From NCBI GenBank assembly GCA_025362735.1, contig JANYFL010000014.1, positions 1 through 36,022 on the forward strand: a DNA stretch of 36,022 nucleotides. The letters run 5' to 3'. Each line of letters begins with the position of its first letter. Positions within the stretch are counted from its first letter, which is position 1. The notes under the pieces were generated by a model. That model was not told where the DNA came from and ran no database searches. It was given only the letters and a program-made list of their open reading frames with translations. The translations under genes and the position numbers were made by a program. Origin of the DNA: Betaproteobacteria bacterium (GTDB taxonomy: Bacteria > Pseudomonadota > Gammaproteobacteria > Burkholderiales > Burkholderiaceae_D). Positions 1 to 7,365 of the stretch are shown here, in pieces.

Positions 1-678
1 ATCTGGGACGCCGACGTGCTGATCTGGGCCGCCAGTCAGATCGTGCAGGCCCGCGACCAGGGGCTGCGCACCTCGCGGCTCATGGCGGCGACGCCCTACG
101 AAATCCTCACATTCGTTCAGCGCGGTACCGGCTTCAAGGACTACCTGATGCTCAAGGCCGCGCTGGACCGGTTGCAGTCGACCACCGTGGCCACCTCGAT
201 CCGCCAGGCCGAAGGCCGGCGGCTGCACCGCTTCTCGTGGATCAACGAATGGAAGGAACTGCCCGGCGCGCGCGGCCGCTCCTATGGCATCGAGCTGATC
301 CTGGCCGACTGGTTCTATGCCGGCGTGATGGAAGACGCCTTAGTCCTCACGCTCGACCCGGCGTACTTCCGGCTCACCGGCGGCATCGAGCGCTGGCTGT
401 ACCGCCTGGTGCGCAAGCACGGCGGCTGGCAGCGCGACGGCTGGCGCTTCGACTTCCCGCATCTGCACCGCAAGTCCGGGAGTCTGGCGCGCTTCACCGA
501 CTTCGCCTACGACCTGCGCTGCATCGTGGCGCGCCAGCCCTTGCCGGGCTACACGCTTGCCGTCCTGCGGCCGCGCCATGGGCCGGAGGTGCTGACCTTT
601 CGGCCCGTGCCGTCCACGGCACCGTTGCGGCCCGGCGGCAGCTTCGGTGCCGGCGCAATGCCTGTGGAAAAGCGGTGA
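1..678 (+). CDS. repA: Replication initiator protein RepA (RPA family), 5' end outside window
   Basis: The frame is open from the first base, so about 225 C-terminal residues are visible and the start lies upstream. The text (IWDADVLIWAASQIVQARD, then LMAATPYEILTFVQRGTG) matches the plasmid/ICE replication initiator A (RPA) family found next to parA in Tn4371-family ICEs. This protein would bind iterons and start replication of the excised circle. Three iteron-like repeats begin six bases after the stop, which supports the assignment. The basic, Arg-rich middle fits DNA binding. Recognition is from family memory and gene order, with no alignment. Confidence 0.82.
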   Translation: MWDADVLIWAASQIVQARDQGLRTSRLMAATPYEILTFVQRGTGFKDYLMLKAALDRLQSTTVATSIRQAEGRRLHRFSWINEWKELPGARGRSYGIELILADWFYAGVMEDALVLTLDPAYFRLTGGIERWLYRLVRKHGGWQRDGWRFDFPHLHRKSGSLARFTDFAYDLRCIVARQPLPGYTLAVLRPRHGPEVLTFRPVPSTAPLRPGGSFGAGAMPVEKR

Positions 679-683
679 ATACG

Positions 684-747
684 CTCGTGCTATCGGGAGT
701 GGAAATCCTCGTGCTATCAGGCGCAGCGCTCTCGTGCTATCGGGAGT
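684..747. repeat. Three iteron-like direct repeats after repA (candidate oriV)
   Basis: The unit CTCGTGCTATCGGGAGT occurs at 684-700 and, perfectly, at 731-747. A partial copy, CTCGTGCTATCAGGCG, lies at 708-723. Unit starts are 24 and 23 bases apart, about two helical turns, as expected for initiator-bound iterons. An inverted repeat CCTTGC-GCA-GCAAGG (765-779) and an AT-richer stretch (about 793-838) follow, which together resemble an origin layout. The repeats are directly visible; the origin function is inferred. Confidence 0.6.
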
Positions 748-883
748 ATGAGCGCGTCGCCAAGCCTTGCGCAGCAAGGGTTTCGGCGGTTCCTAACTTG
801 GGTTCTAACTTTGAATCTATAAAACTAACGATAAGAAGAGCCCGCGCGCTGTGGACAAGTCGGCAATCAGGAGGCAGCGCATC

Positions 884-1522
884 ATGATCATTGCGCTGCT
901 GAATCAGAAAGGCGGGGTCGGCAAGACAACCCTCGCCACGCACATTGCCGGCGAGCTGGTGATGCAAGGCAGCGCAGTAATCCTGATCGATGCCGATCCC
1001 CAAGGGTCGGCACTCGACTGGACACAGCGCCGCAGCCAGAACGGCTTGCCCCGGCTATTCGGTGCGGTCGGCTTGGCGAGGGAAACGCTGCATCAGGAAG
1101 CGCCAGAACTCGCCAAGCGCTGCGATCACATCGTGATCGATGGTCCGCCCCGTATCGCAGCCCTCGCGCGCTCCGCGCTGCTCGCGGCTGACATCGTGTT
1201 GATCCCGGTGCAGCCCAGTCCCTACGACGTGTGGGCCAGCGCCGAGATGGTGTCGCTGATCCGCGAAGCGCAGGTGTTCCGGCCAGCGCTACGCGCGGCC
1301 TTCGTCATCAACCGGCGTGTCGGCACCACGGTGATCGGGCGCGAGGCACGCGGTGCGCTCGCCGATCAACCACTACCCTCGTTGTCATCAGAGGTTCGGC
1401 AGCGCATCGTGTTCGCCGACAGCGTAGCCGCCGGCCGACTTGCCCGCGAACTCGATGCCGACAGTATCGCCGCACGCGAGGTCGCGGCGCTCGCCGACGA
1501 AGTGCTGAGGATGGCGCGATGA
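884..1522 (+). CDS. parA: ParA-type partition ATPase
   Basis: A 212-residue MinD/ParA ATPase. The deviant Walker A motif KGGVGKTT is at residues 9-16, followed by ILIDADPQGSALDW and the second acidic motif HIVIDGPP. The start is set at 884 because AGGAGG (869-874) sits nine bases upstream. An in-frame GTG at 851 would add 11 residues without a better ribosome site. It lacks the N-terminal DNA-binding domain of large ParA proteins, so it is the short type that relies on a separate small partner. The stop overlaps the next start (ATGA), so the pair is translationally coupled. The likely role is stable inheritance of the excised or replicating ICE. Confidence 0.93.
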   Translation: MIIALLNQKGGVGKTTLATHIAGELVMQGSAVILIDADPQGSALDWTQRRSQNGLPRLFGAVGLARETLHQEAPELAKRCDHIVIDGPPRIAALARSALLAADIVLIPVQPSPYDVWASAEMVSLIREAQVFRPALRAAFVINRRVGTTVIGREARGALADQPLPSLSSEVRQRIVFADSVAAGRLARELDADSIAAREVAALADEVLRMAR

Positions 1523-1763
1523 AGAACGGCAAACGGGTTGCCATCGGTGCGCGTCCGCCTGCAAATCCGCATGCCGACGCATGGGTGCGCCAGGGTGACG
1601 GTGCGGACATCGGCAAAACCGATCTTTACACCGCCCGGCTGACCATCGACGTGCGCCGGCGCTACGCGCCCGCATCAAGGTTGAAGCCTTTACGCGTGGC
1701 ATCACGGTGGCCGAGATGCTGCGCGATCTGTTGGAACATGACTTCCCGGAGAAACAGCCATGA
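1519..1763 (+). pseudogene. parB: ParB-like small partition cofactor, one-base frameshift
   Basis: From the ATG at 1519 (4-base overlap with parA) the frame reads MKNGKRVAIGARPPANPHAD, continuing to LYTARLTIDV. It then goes wrong at about base 1653. The downstream frame gives ARIKVEAFTRGITVAEMLRD and ends EHDFPEKQP at 1763, again with a 4-base overlap to the next gene. Adding one base after the GTG at 1651-1653 yields TIDVTPALRARIKVEAF, a smooth ribbon-helix-helix-like sequence of about 81 residues. This looks like a single-base deletion in a ParB-type cofactor. Sequencing error is equally possible. In the unshifted frame no stop occurs until the end of traF. Confidence 0.75.
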
Positions 1764-2293
1764 ATGCACTATCGCAAGCGGCCAGCAACACACCGCCCAC
1801 ACCACGTCCCGTGTCATCCAACGTCGCGAACAACACGCCGCTGACGCGCGTCTCGCTGGCGTTCGTCGAACGGCGGATCAATCTCTATCTGCGCTTCGGC
1901 CATCCTGTGCGCGAACTGCGCCTGGACCGCTGGCGGCGCTGCGCGCTGTTCCTACCTGCAGCGTTGTTCTGCCGCGTGCGCTGGGAGCCCAACGACTACG
2001 GCACGACGCGCTGGCAACTCATGGTGCTGCAAACCTGCACACCACTCGATGCGGTGCAGCGCATCGCCGGCATCCAGCCCGGTGCGCGCCTGTTGCTGCA
2101 CGCCGAAGGCGAACAGCAAGTGCAGTCAGTCCTACCGCAGATCGACACCATCGAAGCGCTCGGCATCGATCCGGTAGCGGTGTCGCCTGCGTACTGGATC
2201 ACGTTGGGCAATCGGCTGTCTGCGCGCCTACCGCTACCGGCGTACACGGTCGAACGGCATGCCGCTTACCTCGCAGGCGAGGTGCTGCGATGA
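1760..2293 (+). CDS. DUF2840 domain protein of the ICE backbone
   Basis: A 177-residue protein with no signal peptide. Its start overlaps the parB-like stop and its stop overlaps the traF start, both as ATGA, so it sits inside a tightly coupled operon. Segments such as RINLYLRFGHPVRELRLDRW and WEPNDYGTTRWQLMVLQ match the DUF2840 family, which I know from Tn4371-like ICEs between parB and traF. Its biochemical role is unknown; the position suggests conjugation or maintenance. Confidence 0.8.
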   Translation: MNALSQAASNTPPTPRPVSSNVANNTPLTRVSLAFVERRINLYLRFGHPVRELRLDRWRRCALFLPAALFCRVRWEPNDYGTTRWQLMVLQTCTPLDAVQRIAGIQPGARLLLHAEGEQQVQSVLPQIDTIEALGIDPVAVSPAYWITLGNRLSARLPLPAYTVERHAAYLAGEVLR

Positions 2294-2799
2294 ACGCCAG
2301 TCGCGTTGTGGTCGCGCTGCTCACCAGCCTCGGCATCGCTGCGCTTGCCTGGCCGTCGCTGCACACATCGATGACGCGCATCGTCTACAACCCCAGCGAC
2401 AGCGTACCGCCTGGCTGGTATCGCATCGACCCACCCGACTCGCTGCACGTCGGCAGCATCGTGCTCGCCCAGCTTTCGGCAGACGCTGCCGCGCTAGCTA
2501 CGCAGCGTGGCTACCTGCCCGAGCACGTTCCACTGCTCAAACGCATCGGCGCCATGTCACCGCAGCAGGTGTGCATTGAGAAGCACATCGTTCGCATCGA
2601 CGGCATACCCGTGGCCAGCGTCCATGCAACAGATGGCCGTGGCCGTCCCCTGTCGGCATGGAAACAATGTCGGCGACTTCACGATGGTGAGCTGTTCCTG
2701 CTCAGTGCAACCAATCCGGCATCGTTTGACAGCCGGTACTTCGGTCCCGTTGTCGTCTCCGCCGTGACCGGCAACGCGCAGCCTTTATGGACGTGGTGA
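2290..2799 (+). CDS. traF: TraF, S26-family conjugative transfer peptidase
   Basis: A 169-residue protein of the TraF/signal peptidase S26C family. One N-terminal membrane segment (about residues 5-22) is followed by YNPSDSVPPGWY, in which Ser38 is the expected nucleophile. VPLLKRIGA supplies the general base Lys84, and SFDSRYFGPV with Asp147 is the third conserved region. In RP4, TraF matures the TrbC pilin by cyclisation, and trbC would lie downstream of the trbB gene that begins at the right end of this window. The start is coupled to the preceding stop. Confidence 0.9.
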   Translation: MNASRVVVALLTSLGIAALAWPSLHTSMTRIVYNPSDSVPPGWYRIDPPDSLHVGSIVLAQLSADAAALATQRGYLPEHVPLLKRIGAMSPQQVCIEKHIVRIDGIPVASVHATDGRGRPLSAWKQCRRLHDGELFLLSATNPASFDSRYFGPVVVSAVTGNAQPLWTW

Positions 2800-3136
2800 A
2801 CATGGAACAGTCCATGACGGTGCAGCGCTGCATACCGTTCTTTGTGCAGTCTCGCTGCACATCGTTTGCACCACGGCCTGCGGCTGCGGTGCTTCACCCG
2901 TGCAGGCAATCGCAGCCAGACCGTCGGGGCCGGTCGCGTCAGCGATCGGGTAAGGCGGAGGGCAAGATAAAAGGACGCGGCACTTCGGCGCGTCGAAAGC
3001 CTTGTCTGCACGTGGGTTGGCGCGGCACACGCTTCTTGCGGTGCTGTGCCGCGTGCGGCGCGAAGGCCGCGCCCGCATTGGTCTATCAGCGTGCTTCGCC
3101 TGCTGGGCTTGGCAGTGCTACGCCAGAGTTGATGCC
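2800..3136. other. 337-base gap between traF and traR, candidate oriT region
   Basis: No convincing gene is seen. An open frame at 2787-3140 has atypical, Arg/Cys/Ala-rich composition. The stretch holds inverted repeats: GACGCG (2974-2979) pairs with CGCGTC (2989-2994) across nine bases, and GGCGCG pairs with CGCGCC near 3057-3073. A purine-rich run (about 2954-2974) precedes the first. A non-coding, repeat-bearing segment directly upstream of a MOBP-type relaxase is a natural place for the transfer origin, but I recognise no known nic sequence. Confidence 0.35.
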
Positions 3137-5077
3137 ATGAGCAATCGTGACGATGACCGCTTCCACGTGCGCCCAGGGGCGCCCAAGAACCGTCAGCAGA
3201 AGTTCGTTTCCCAGGTTTTGAAGGAGGTCAGCAAGGCCGGAGGCGCATCGGTGCGCAAGTCGGGCGCGCGGCCCGGCGCGCGCTTGGGACGCGGGCATGT
3301 GGCCGCCCGTTTTGCGGGACGCACGGCGCAGCCGGGATCGCGGCGTGTCGCCATCAAGACGCGGCTGGTCAACCTCAAGCAAGCCGGATTGCGTTCGACC
3401 ACCACGCACTTGCGCTACATCGAGCGCGAAGGTGTGGGTCGCGATGGCGAACCGGGCCAAGCCTACGGGCCGACGACGGACAGCGCAGACTTGGCGGTAT
3501 TCAAGGAGCGTGGCAAGGATGACCGGCATCAGTTCCGCTTTATCGTCTCGCCGGAGGATGCCGAGCAACTCGACGACCTGCGCACTTACACCCGGAACCT
3601 GATGAGCCGCATGGAAGCCGATCTGGGAACGAACCTGGATTGGGTGGCGGTCAACCACTGGAACACCGACAACCCGCACACCCACGTCGTGTTGCGCGGC
3701 AAAGATGACACAAGTAAAGACCTGATCATCTCCCGCGATTACATGTCACAGGGGATGCGCGATAGAGCCTCGGAACTGGCGACCGAATGGCTGGGGCCGC
3801 GTACCGAGCTGGAGATTCAGCAGAGCCTGCTGCGGGAGGTCGATCAGGAACGTTGGACCAGTTTGGATCGCACGCTGCAACGTGAAACGCAAGATGGACT
3901 AATCCACGTCAATCAGGCTGCCGACCACCCCGACCGTAAACAACAACGCGTGCTTCTGATCGGACGGCTACAACGCCTGCAGCGGTTTGGTCTGGCACAC
4001 GAATCAGCACCCGGTGTATGGGCCGTCCACGCCGATGCGGAACAGGTTCTGCGGGCGATGGGCGAGCGTGGCGACATCGTGCGCACGATGCAGCGGGCCA
4101 TGAGCGGCATGCCGCGCGACTTCGTCGTGTTCGCGCCTGGTGAAAACGCAGGGCACGTGGTCGGCCGGGTGGCCGCCAAGGGCATGGCGGACGAATTGCA
4201 TGACCGCGGCTATCTAGTGGTCGATGGCACCGACGGCAAGGCGCACTACGTCGCCCTCGGCGCCAAGGTGGAACTGGAGCACTACCCGGTCGGTGCCGTG
4301 GTCGAAGTCTGTGGTTCGGCCCATGTCCGCGCCGCCGACAAGAACGTCGCCGCGCTCGCGGTCGATGGCCTGTATCGCACCGACCACCACCTGGCGCTGG
4401 CCAAGGCACACGCCACACCCGAGCGCGATCCAAAAAAAGTGGTGGATGCCCATGTGCGTCGCCTGGAAGCACTGCGTCGAACGGGCATTGTGGAGCGAGT
4501 AGCCGAGGGCGTCTGGCGGGTGCCGGCGGACCTTCCTGAACAAGGCCGGCGATACGACGCGCAACGGCTGGGTGGCGTGGCAGTGGAACTGCGTTCGCAC
4601 CTGCCCATCGAACGGCAGGTGCGCGTGATCGGCGCGACCTGGTTGGACCAGCAGTTGATCGGCGGCGCCGGTGGTATCGCCAACAACGGTTTCGGCGGTG
4701 ACGTGCGCGAAGCACTACGCCAGCGATCAGATTTTTTGGTTGAACAAGGGCTGGCTGAGCGTCGCGGAGCGCGCGTGATCCTGGCGCGCAATCTGTTGGG
4801 AACGTTGCGTGGACGCGAGATCGATGGTGCAGCCAAAACCATCGCTGCAGAAACCGGCCTCACGCATCGCGCCGTTGCCGACGGCGAGCGCGTGACCGGC
4901 AACTATCGCCGCAATGTGCAACTTGCCAGCGGGCGCTTTGCGATGCTCGACGACGGCATGGGTTTCAGCCTGGTGCCATGGAAGCCGGTGGTGGAACAGC
5001 GGCTTGGGCAGCAGGTATCGGCCATCGTGCGCGGGGCATCGGTCACTTGGGAACTGGGGCGGCAGCGCGGACGGTAG
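3137..5077 (+). CDS. traR: TraR/VirD2-type relaxase with DUF3363 C-terminus
   Basis: A 646-residue mobilisation nuclease that would nick oriT and lead the strand during transfer. The N-terminus (MSNRDDDRFHVRPGAPKNR) is typical of the Tn4371 family and fixes the start at 3137, although the ribosome site is weak and the frame is open back to 3002. A candidate catalytic Tyr94 lies in RYIEREG. The metal-binding motif HWNTDNPHTHVVLRG gives His174, Asp178, His181 and His183. The remaining roughly 400 residues fit the DUF3363 region that follows the relaxase domain in this family. Length agrees with homologues, so the gene appears intact. Confidence 0.92.
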   Translation: MSNRDDDRFHVRPGAPKNRQQKFVSQVLKEVSKAGGASVRKSGARPGARLGRGHVAARFAGRTAQPGSRRVAIKTRLVNLKQAGLRSTTTHLRYIEREGVGRDGEPGQAYGPTTDSADLAVFKERGKDDRHQFRFIVSPEDAEQLDDLRTYTRNLMSRMEADLGTNLDWVAVNHWNTDNPHTHVVLRGKDDTSKDLIISRDYMSQGMRDRASELATEWLGPRTELEIQQSLLREVDQERWTSLDRTLQRETQDGLIHVNQAADHPDRKQQRVLLIGRLQRLQRFGLAHESAPGVWAVHADAEQVLRAMGERGDIVRTMQRAMSGMPRDFVVFAPGENAGHVVGRVAAKGMADELHDRGYLVVDGTDGKAHYVALGAKVELEHYPVGAVVEVCGSAHVRAADKNVAALAVDGLYRTDHHLALAKAHATPERDPKKVVDAHVRRLEALRRTGIVERVAEGVWRVPADLPEQGRRYDAQRLGGVAVELRSHLPIERQVRVIGATWLDQQLIGGAGGIANNGFGGDVREALRQRSDFLVEQGLAERRGARVILARNLLGTLRGREIDGAAKTIAAETGLTHRAVADGERVTGNYRRNVQLASGRFAMLDDGMGFSLVPWKPVVEQRLGQQVSAIVRGASVTWELGRQRGR

Positions 5078-5085
5078 GCATGGGG

Positions 5086-5232
5086 CTATTTGAAATGGTG
5101 GTCTCCGTTGTGCGCAACGCCTGCACAGCTATGCCACGGCTGGCAGTTTTCCCCGCAGCTTGAAAAATAGCGGGTGATTCCTGCCTGGCAGCCGGTCCGC
5201 CTAACCAGTTCGCCGATTTTCAATCCAATCAT
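5086..5232 (-). pseudogene. 5' stump of a MerR-family regulator at the cargo edge
   Basis: Read on the minus strand from 5232, the 48-codon frame begins MIGLKIGELVRRTGCQAGIT followed by RYF. It closely resembles the start of the MerR winged helix (compare MGIQLKIGELAERTGC and RYYER in cadR of this window). After about 25 residues the similarity ends (SSCGENCQPWHS and on to a stop at 5086). The downstream gene body is replaced by sequence flanking traR. This is best read as a truncated regulator marking the left cargo junction near base 5155. It is too short for certainty. Confidence 0.55.
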
Positions 5233-5245
5233 CGCCGCCTCGTAT

Positions 5246-6307
5246 TTAATGAGAATGCTGATGATGCATGTCCGGAAAGTGGGCGTGACTATGCGTCAGG
5301 CGCTGATGCAAGTGCGGATGGCTGTGCGCTTTTCCGCTGTCCCACGAAAAATCATGGCCATGCTGATGGTGCTCGTCATGGTCATGCAAATGATCGTGAC
5401 CGACCGCCTCATGCGTATGTTCGTGCACATGCCGTTCGCTCAGGTGCAGCCATAGGCCGATACCGATGAGGAGCACGGCGGCCCAGAACATCATGTCTGG
5501 ACGCTCATCCAATAACAGGATGGCGGTAGCCGCGCCAATGAACGTCGCCGAACTAAAATACGCACCGGTGCGCGCAGTGCCCAAGTGGCGCAACGCCACG
5601 ATGAACAGAACAAGGCTCAATCCGTAGCCGACGGCACCGACAATCAATGCGCCGACGATCAATGGCGCGGATGGCAGCGGTGTGCCAAGCAGCATGACAG
5701 CAATGCCGGTATTGACGCTGCCCGCAATCGCGCCTTTGATGCCGGACAAGGTGACGGAATCGCAACCGGAAAGCTTACGCGTAAAATTGTTGTCGATCGC
5801 CCAGCATAAACAAGCCGCCATTACCGCCATTGGCCCAACGATTTTTTGAACCGTGCCACTCCCCTCGCGGGCACCGAGCAACATGCCGGCTACGACGATC
5901 AATAACATCCCGAGCATGATGCGTCGATCGGTATGTTCTTTAAATACCATCCAGGCGATCAACGCCGTGAATACGCCTTCGAGATTCAATAGCAAGGCGG
6001 CAGCCGAACCGGTTGTGGTGGATAATCCAACCATCAACAACAACGGCCCCCCGATTCCGCCAAACAGCACCACGCCAACCAGCCATGGCAAATCGGCTCG
6101 CTGAAACCGTGTCCCTGCATTCACACTTTCCGATGAAGCCATGGCGCGAACCGTGCCCCACAGACCAAGGCCGAGCGCCGCACCCAGATAGAGCAATCCG
6201 GCAAGCAAGACGGGAGGCACATTCCCTACCAGCAGCTTGGCGAACGGCGTGCTGATGCCGAATGTCATGGCCGCCCCCAACGCGGCAAGAATCCCTTTCT
6301 TCATCAT
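5246..6307 (-). CDS. EamA/DMT-family permease with His-rich C-terminal tail
   Basis: A 353-residue inner-membrane protein with about ten hydrophobic segments in two EamA-like repeats (start MMKKGILAALGAAMTFGIST, PFAKLL; second repeat from about residue 150). DMT permeases export metabolites, drugs or, in some cases, metals. Residues 293-353 form a soluble tail with 23 His in 61 residues (for example HVHEHTHEAVGHDHLHDHD), resembling the metal-binding loops of ZIP and CDF carriers. The start ATG overlaps the stop of the upstream ynfA-like gene (ATGA), so the two are co-translated. Placement in the cadR arm suggests transport of Cd, Zn, Pb or a related ion. That substrate is an inference. Confidence 0.85.
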   Translation of the reverse strand: MMKKGILAALGAAMTFGISTPFAKLLVGNVPPVLLAGLLYLGAALGLGLWGTVRAMASSESVNAGTRFQRADLPWLVGVVLFGGIGGPLLLMVGLSTTTGSAAALLLNLEGVFTALIAWMVFKEHTDRRIMLGMLLIVVAGMLLGAREGSGTVQKIVGPMAVMAACLCWAIDNNFTRKLSGCDSVTLSGIKGAIAGSVNTGIAVMLLGTPLPSAPLIVGALIVGAVGYGLSLVLFIVALRHLGTARTGAYFSSATFIGAATAILLLDERPDMMFWAAVLLIGIGLWLHLSERHVHEHTHEAVGHDHLHDHDEHHQHGHDFSWDSGKAHSHPHLHQRLTHSHAHFPDMHHQHSH

Positions 6308-6696
6308 TTATCTCTTGAACCCTTTTCCCTATCGGTAGCCGTGTAACATTCAAGCATATCGGTGCCCGAGGCAATCACACCCGCCCCACACAACGCCAGT
6401 CCGACGCCGACCACATCACGCCAATCCGGCTGAATCCCGTCGACCAACCACAACCAAGCGAGTACGGCGCCAATGTAGACCGCACCGTAACTGGCATAGA
6501 CTCGTCCACTCGCCATTGGATGCAAGGAAAGCAGCTAGACAAAAACAGCGAGGCTCAATGCGGCCGGGACCAGCAGCCACGGAGAACCCTTGCCGGTCAA
6601 CCACAACAGCGGCAGATAACATCCGACTAACTCGGCTATTGCTGTTGCCAGAAACAGTCCCAGCGCACGAATTACGACAGGCCATTCCAGATGCAT
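6304..6696 (-). pseudogene. ynfA: YnfA/UPF0060 small membrane protein with internal amber codon
   Basis: Starting at the ATG at 6696, the minus strand reads [20 protein letters not shown], then [20 protein letters not shown]. It continues through [12 protein letters not shown], a TAG at 6537-6535, and LLSLHPMASGRVYASYGAVY to the stop at 6304. The frame never shifts. The whole matches the roughly 108-residue YnfA family with four membrane segments, where the stop replaces the Trp expected in the F-x-W-L-L region. One base change (TGG to TAG) explains it. As read, only a 53-residue fragment or a restart at 6525 could be made. The 3' end is coupled to the DMT permease start. Confidence 0.82.
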
Positions 6697-6823
6697 ACAT
6701 TTCCCTACTTGATTCTATAAAACACCATGATTCGCGATTAGACCAGGCGTAACCACCGTTTACAAATTGGCTATTGAGAGCGAAATTTTCCAATCCAATC
6801 CCCATGTGAAAATGTGTGCATCA

Positions 6824-7276
6824 TTAATGACAGCCGCCGCCATGCGTGCCCAGATTTTTCGCTGGACCGTCTTCTGCATTGGCCAACCCTTGCAAGATGC
6901 CGCAGTTTTTCGCCGTTTGCGACGTAAGACACATTTTCCTCAATTCCTGCAACTGGTGCTGTAGAAACTTCAATTCCTCAATACGGTCCGCCACATGACC
7001 AATATGCTTGTCCAGCAGCATATCGACACCACTGCAATTTTTGTCAGGAGCATCACAGAAACTGAGCAATATGCGTATTTCATCGAGCGTCATATCCAGT
7101 GATCGGCAATGACGAATGAATTGCAGCCGCTCCACATGCGCATGGCCGTATAACCGATAGTTCCTCTCCGACCGCGATGGGGCAGGCAACAAGCCTTGAC
7201 GCTCGTAATATCGAACTGTTTCCACCAAACATCCTGTTCGCTCGGCCAATTCGCCAATCTTTAATTGAATCCCCAT
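6824..7276 (-). CDS. cadR: CadR/PbrR-type Cd(II)/Pb(II)-responsive MerR regulator
   Basis: A 150-residue MerR-family activator. The N-terminal winged helix (LKIGELAERTGCLVETVRYY) is followed by a dimerisation helix. Metal-site cysteines are Cys81, Cys116 and Cys125, in KNCSG, RKMCLTS and AKNCGI, with further Cys16, Cys57 and Cys74. The tail ends HGGGCH, a His/Cys-rich end seen in CadR proteins. It is divergent from cadA, and a MerR-type promoter lies between them, so it should distort that promoter when bound to Cd, Pb or Zn. The ynfA-DMT pair lies downstream on the same strand. Confidence 0.92.
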   Translation of the reverse strand: MGIQLKIGELAERTGCLVETVRYYERQGLLPAPSRSERNYRLYGHAHVERLQFIRHCRSLDMTLDEIRILLSFCDAPDKNCSGVDMLLDKHIGHVADRIEELKFLQHQLQELRKMCLTSQTAKNCGILQGLANAEDGPAKNLGTHGGGCH

Positions 7277-7306
7277 AGCAATTCCTTGAGCTTTGTTAAC
7301 TAATGC

Positions 7307-7337
7307 TTGACCCTGTACCAGCTACAGGGTCTTTAAT
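7307..7337 (+). promoter_or_regulatory. CadR operator and cadA promoter with long spacer
   Basis: The -35 box TTGACC (7307-7312) and the -10 box TTTAAT (7332-7337) are 19 bases apart, the over-long spacing typical of MerR-controlled promoters. Between them is a perfect dyad ACCCTGTA (7310-7317) and TACAGGGT (7323-7330). cadA starts 29 bases beyond, after TGAGGA. Control by the divergent cadR follows from family knowledge. Confidence 0.85.
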
Positions 7338-7365
7338 AGGGAATATACCCTTGTTGAGGAACTTG

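Noticed and set aside
2787..3140. 117-codon frame between traF and traR
   Set aside because: Composition (Arg, Cys, Ala, Pro) and overlap with traF and traR ends do not look like a gene; kept only as a non-coding candidate oriT region.
3909..4715. 268-codon minus-strand frame opposite traR
   Set aside because: Arg-rich low-complexity text within the DUF3363 region of the relaxase; no start context.
7303..7365. Longer cadA start 21 codons upstream
   Set aside because: It would place the start codon inside the -35 region of the MerR-type promoter; ATG 7366 has TGAGGA in front.
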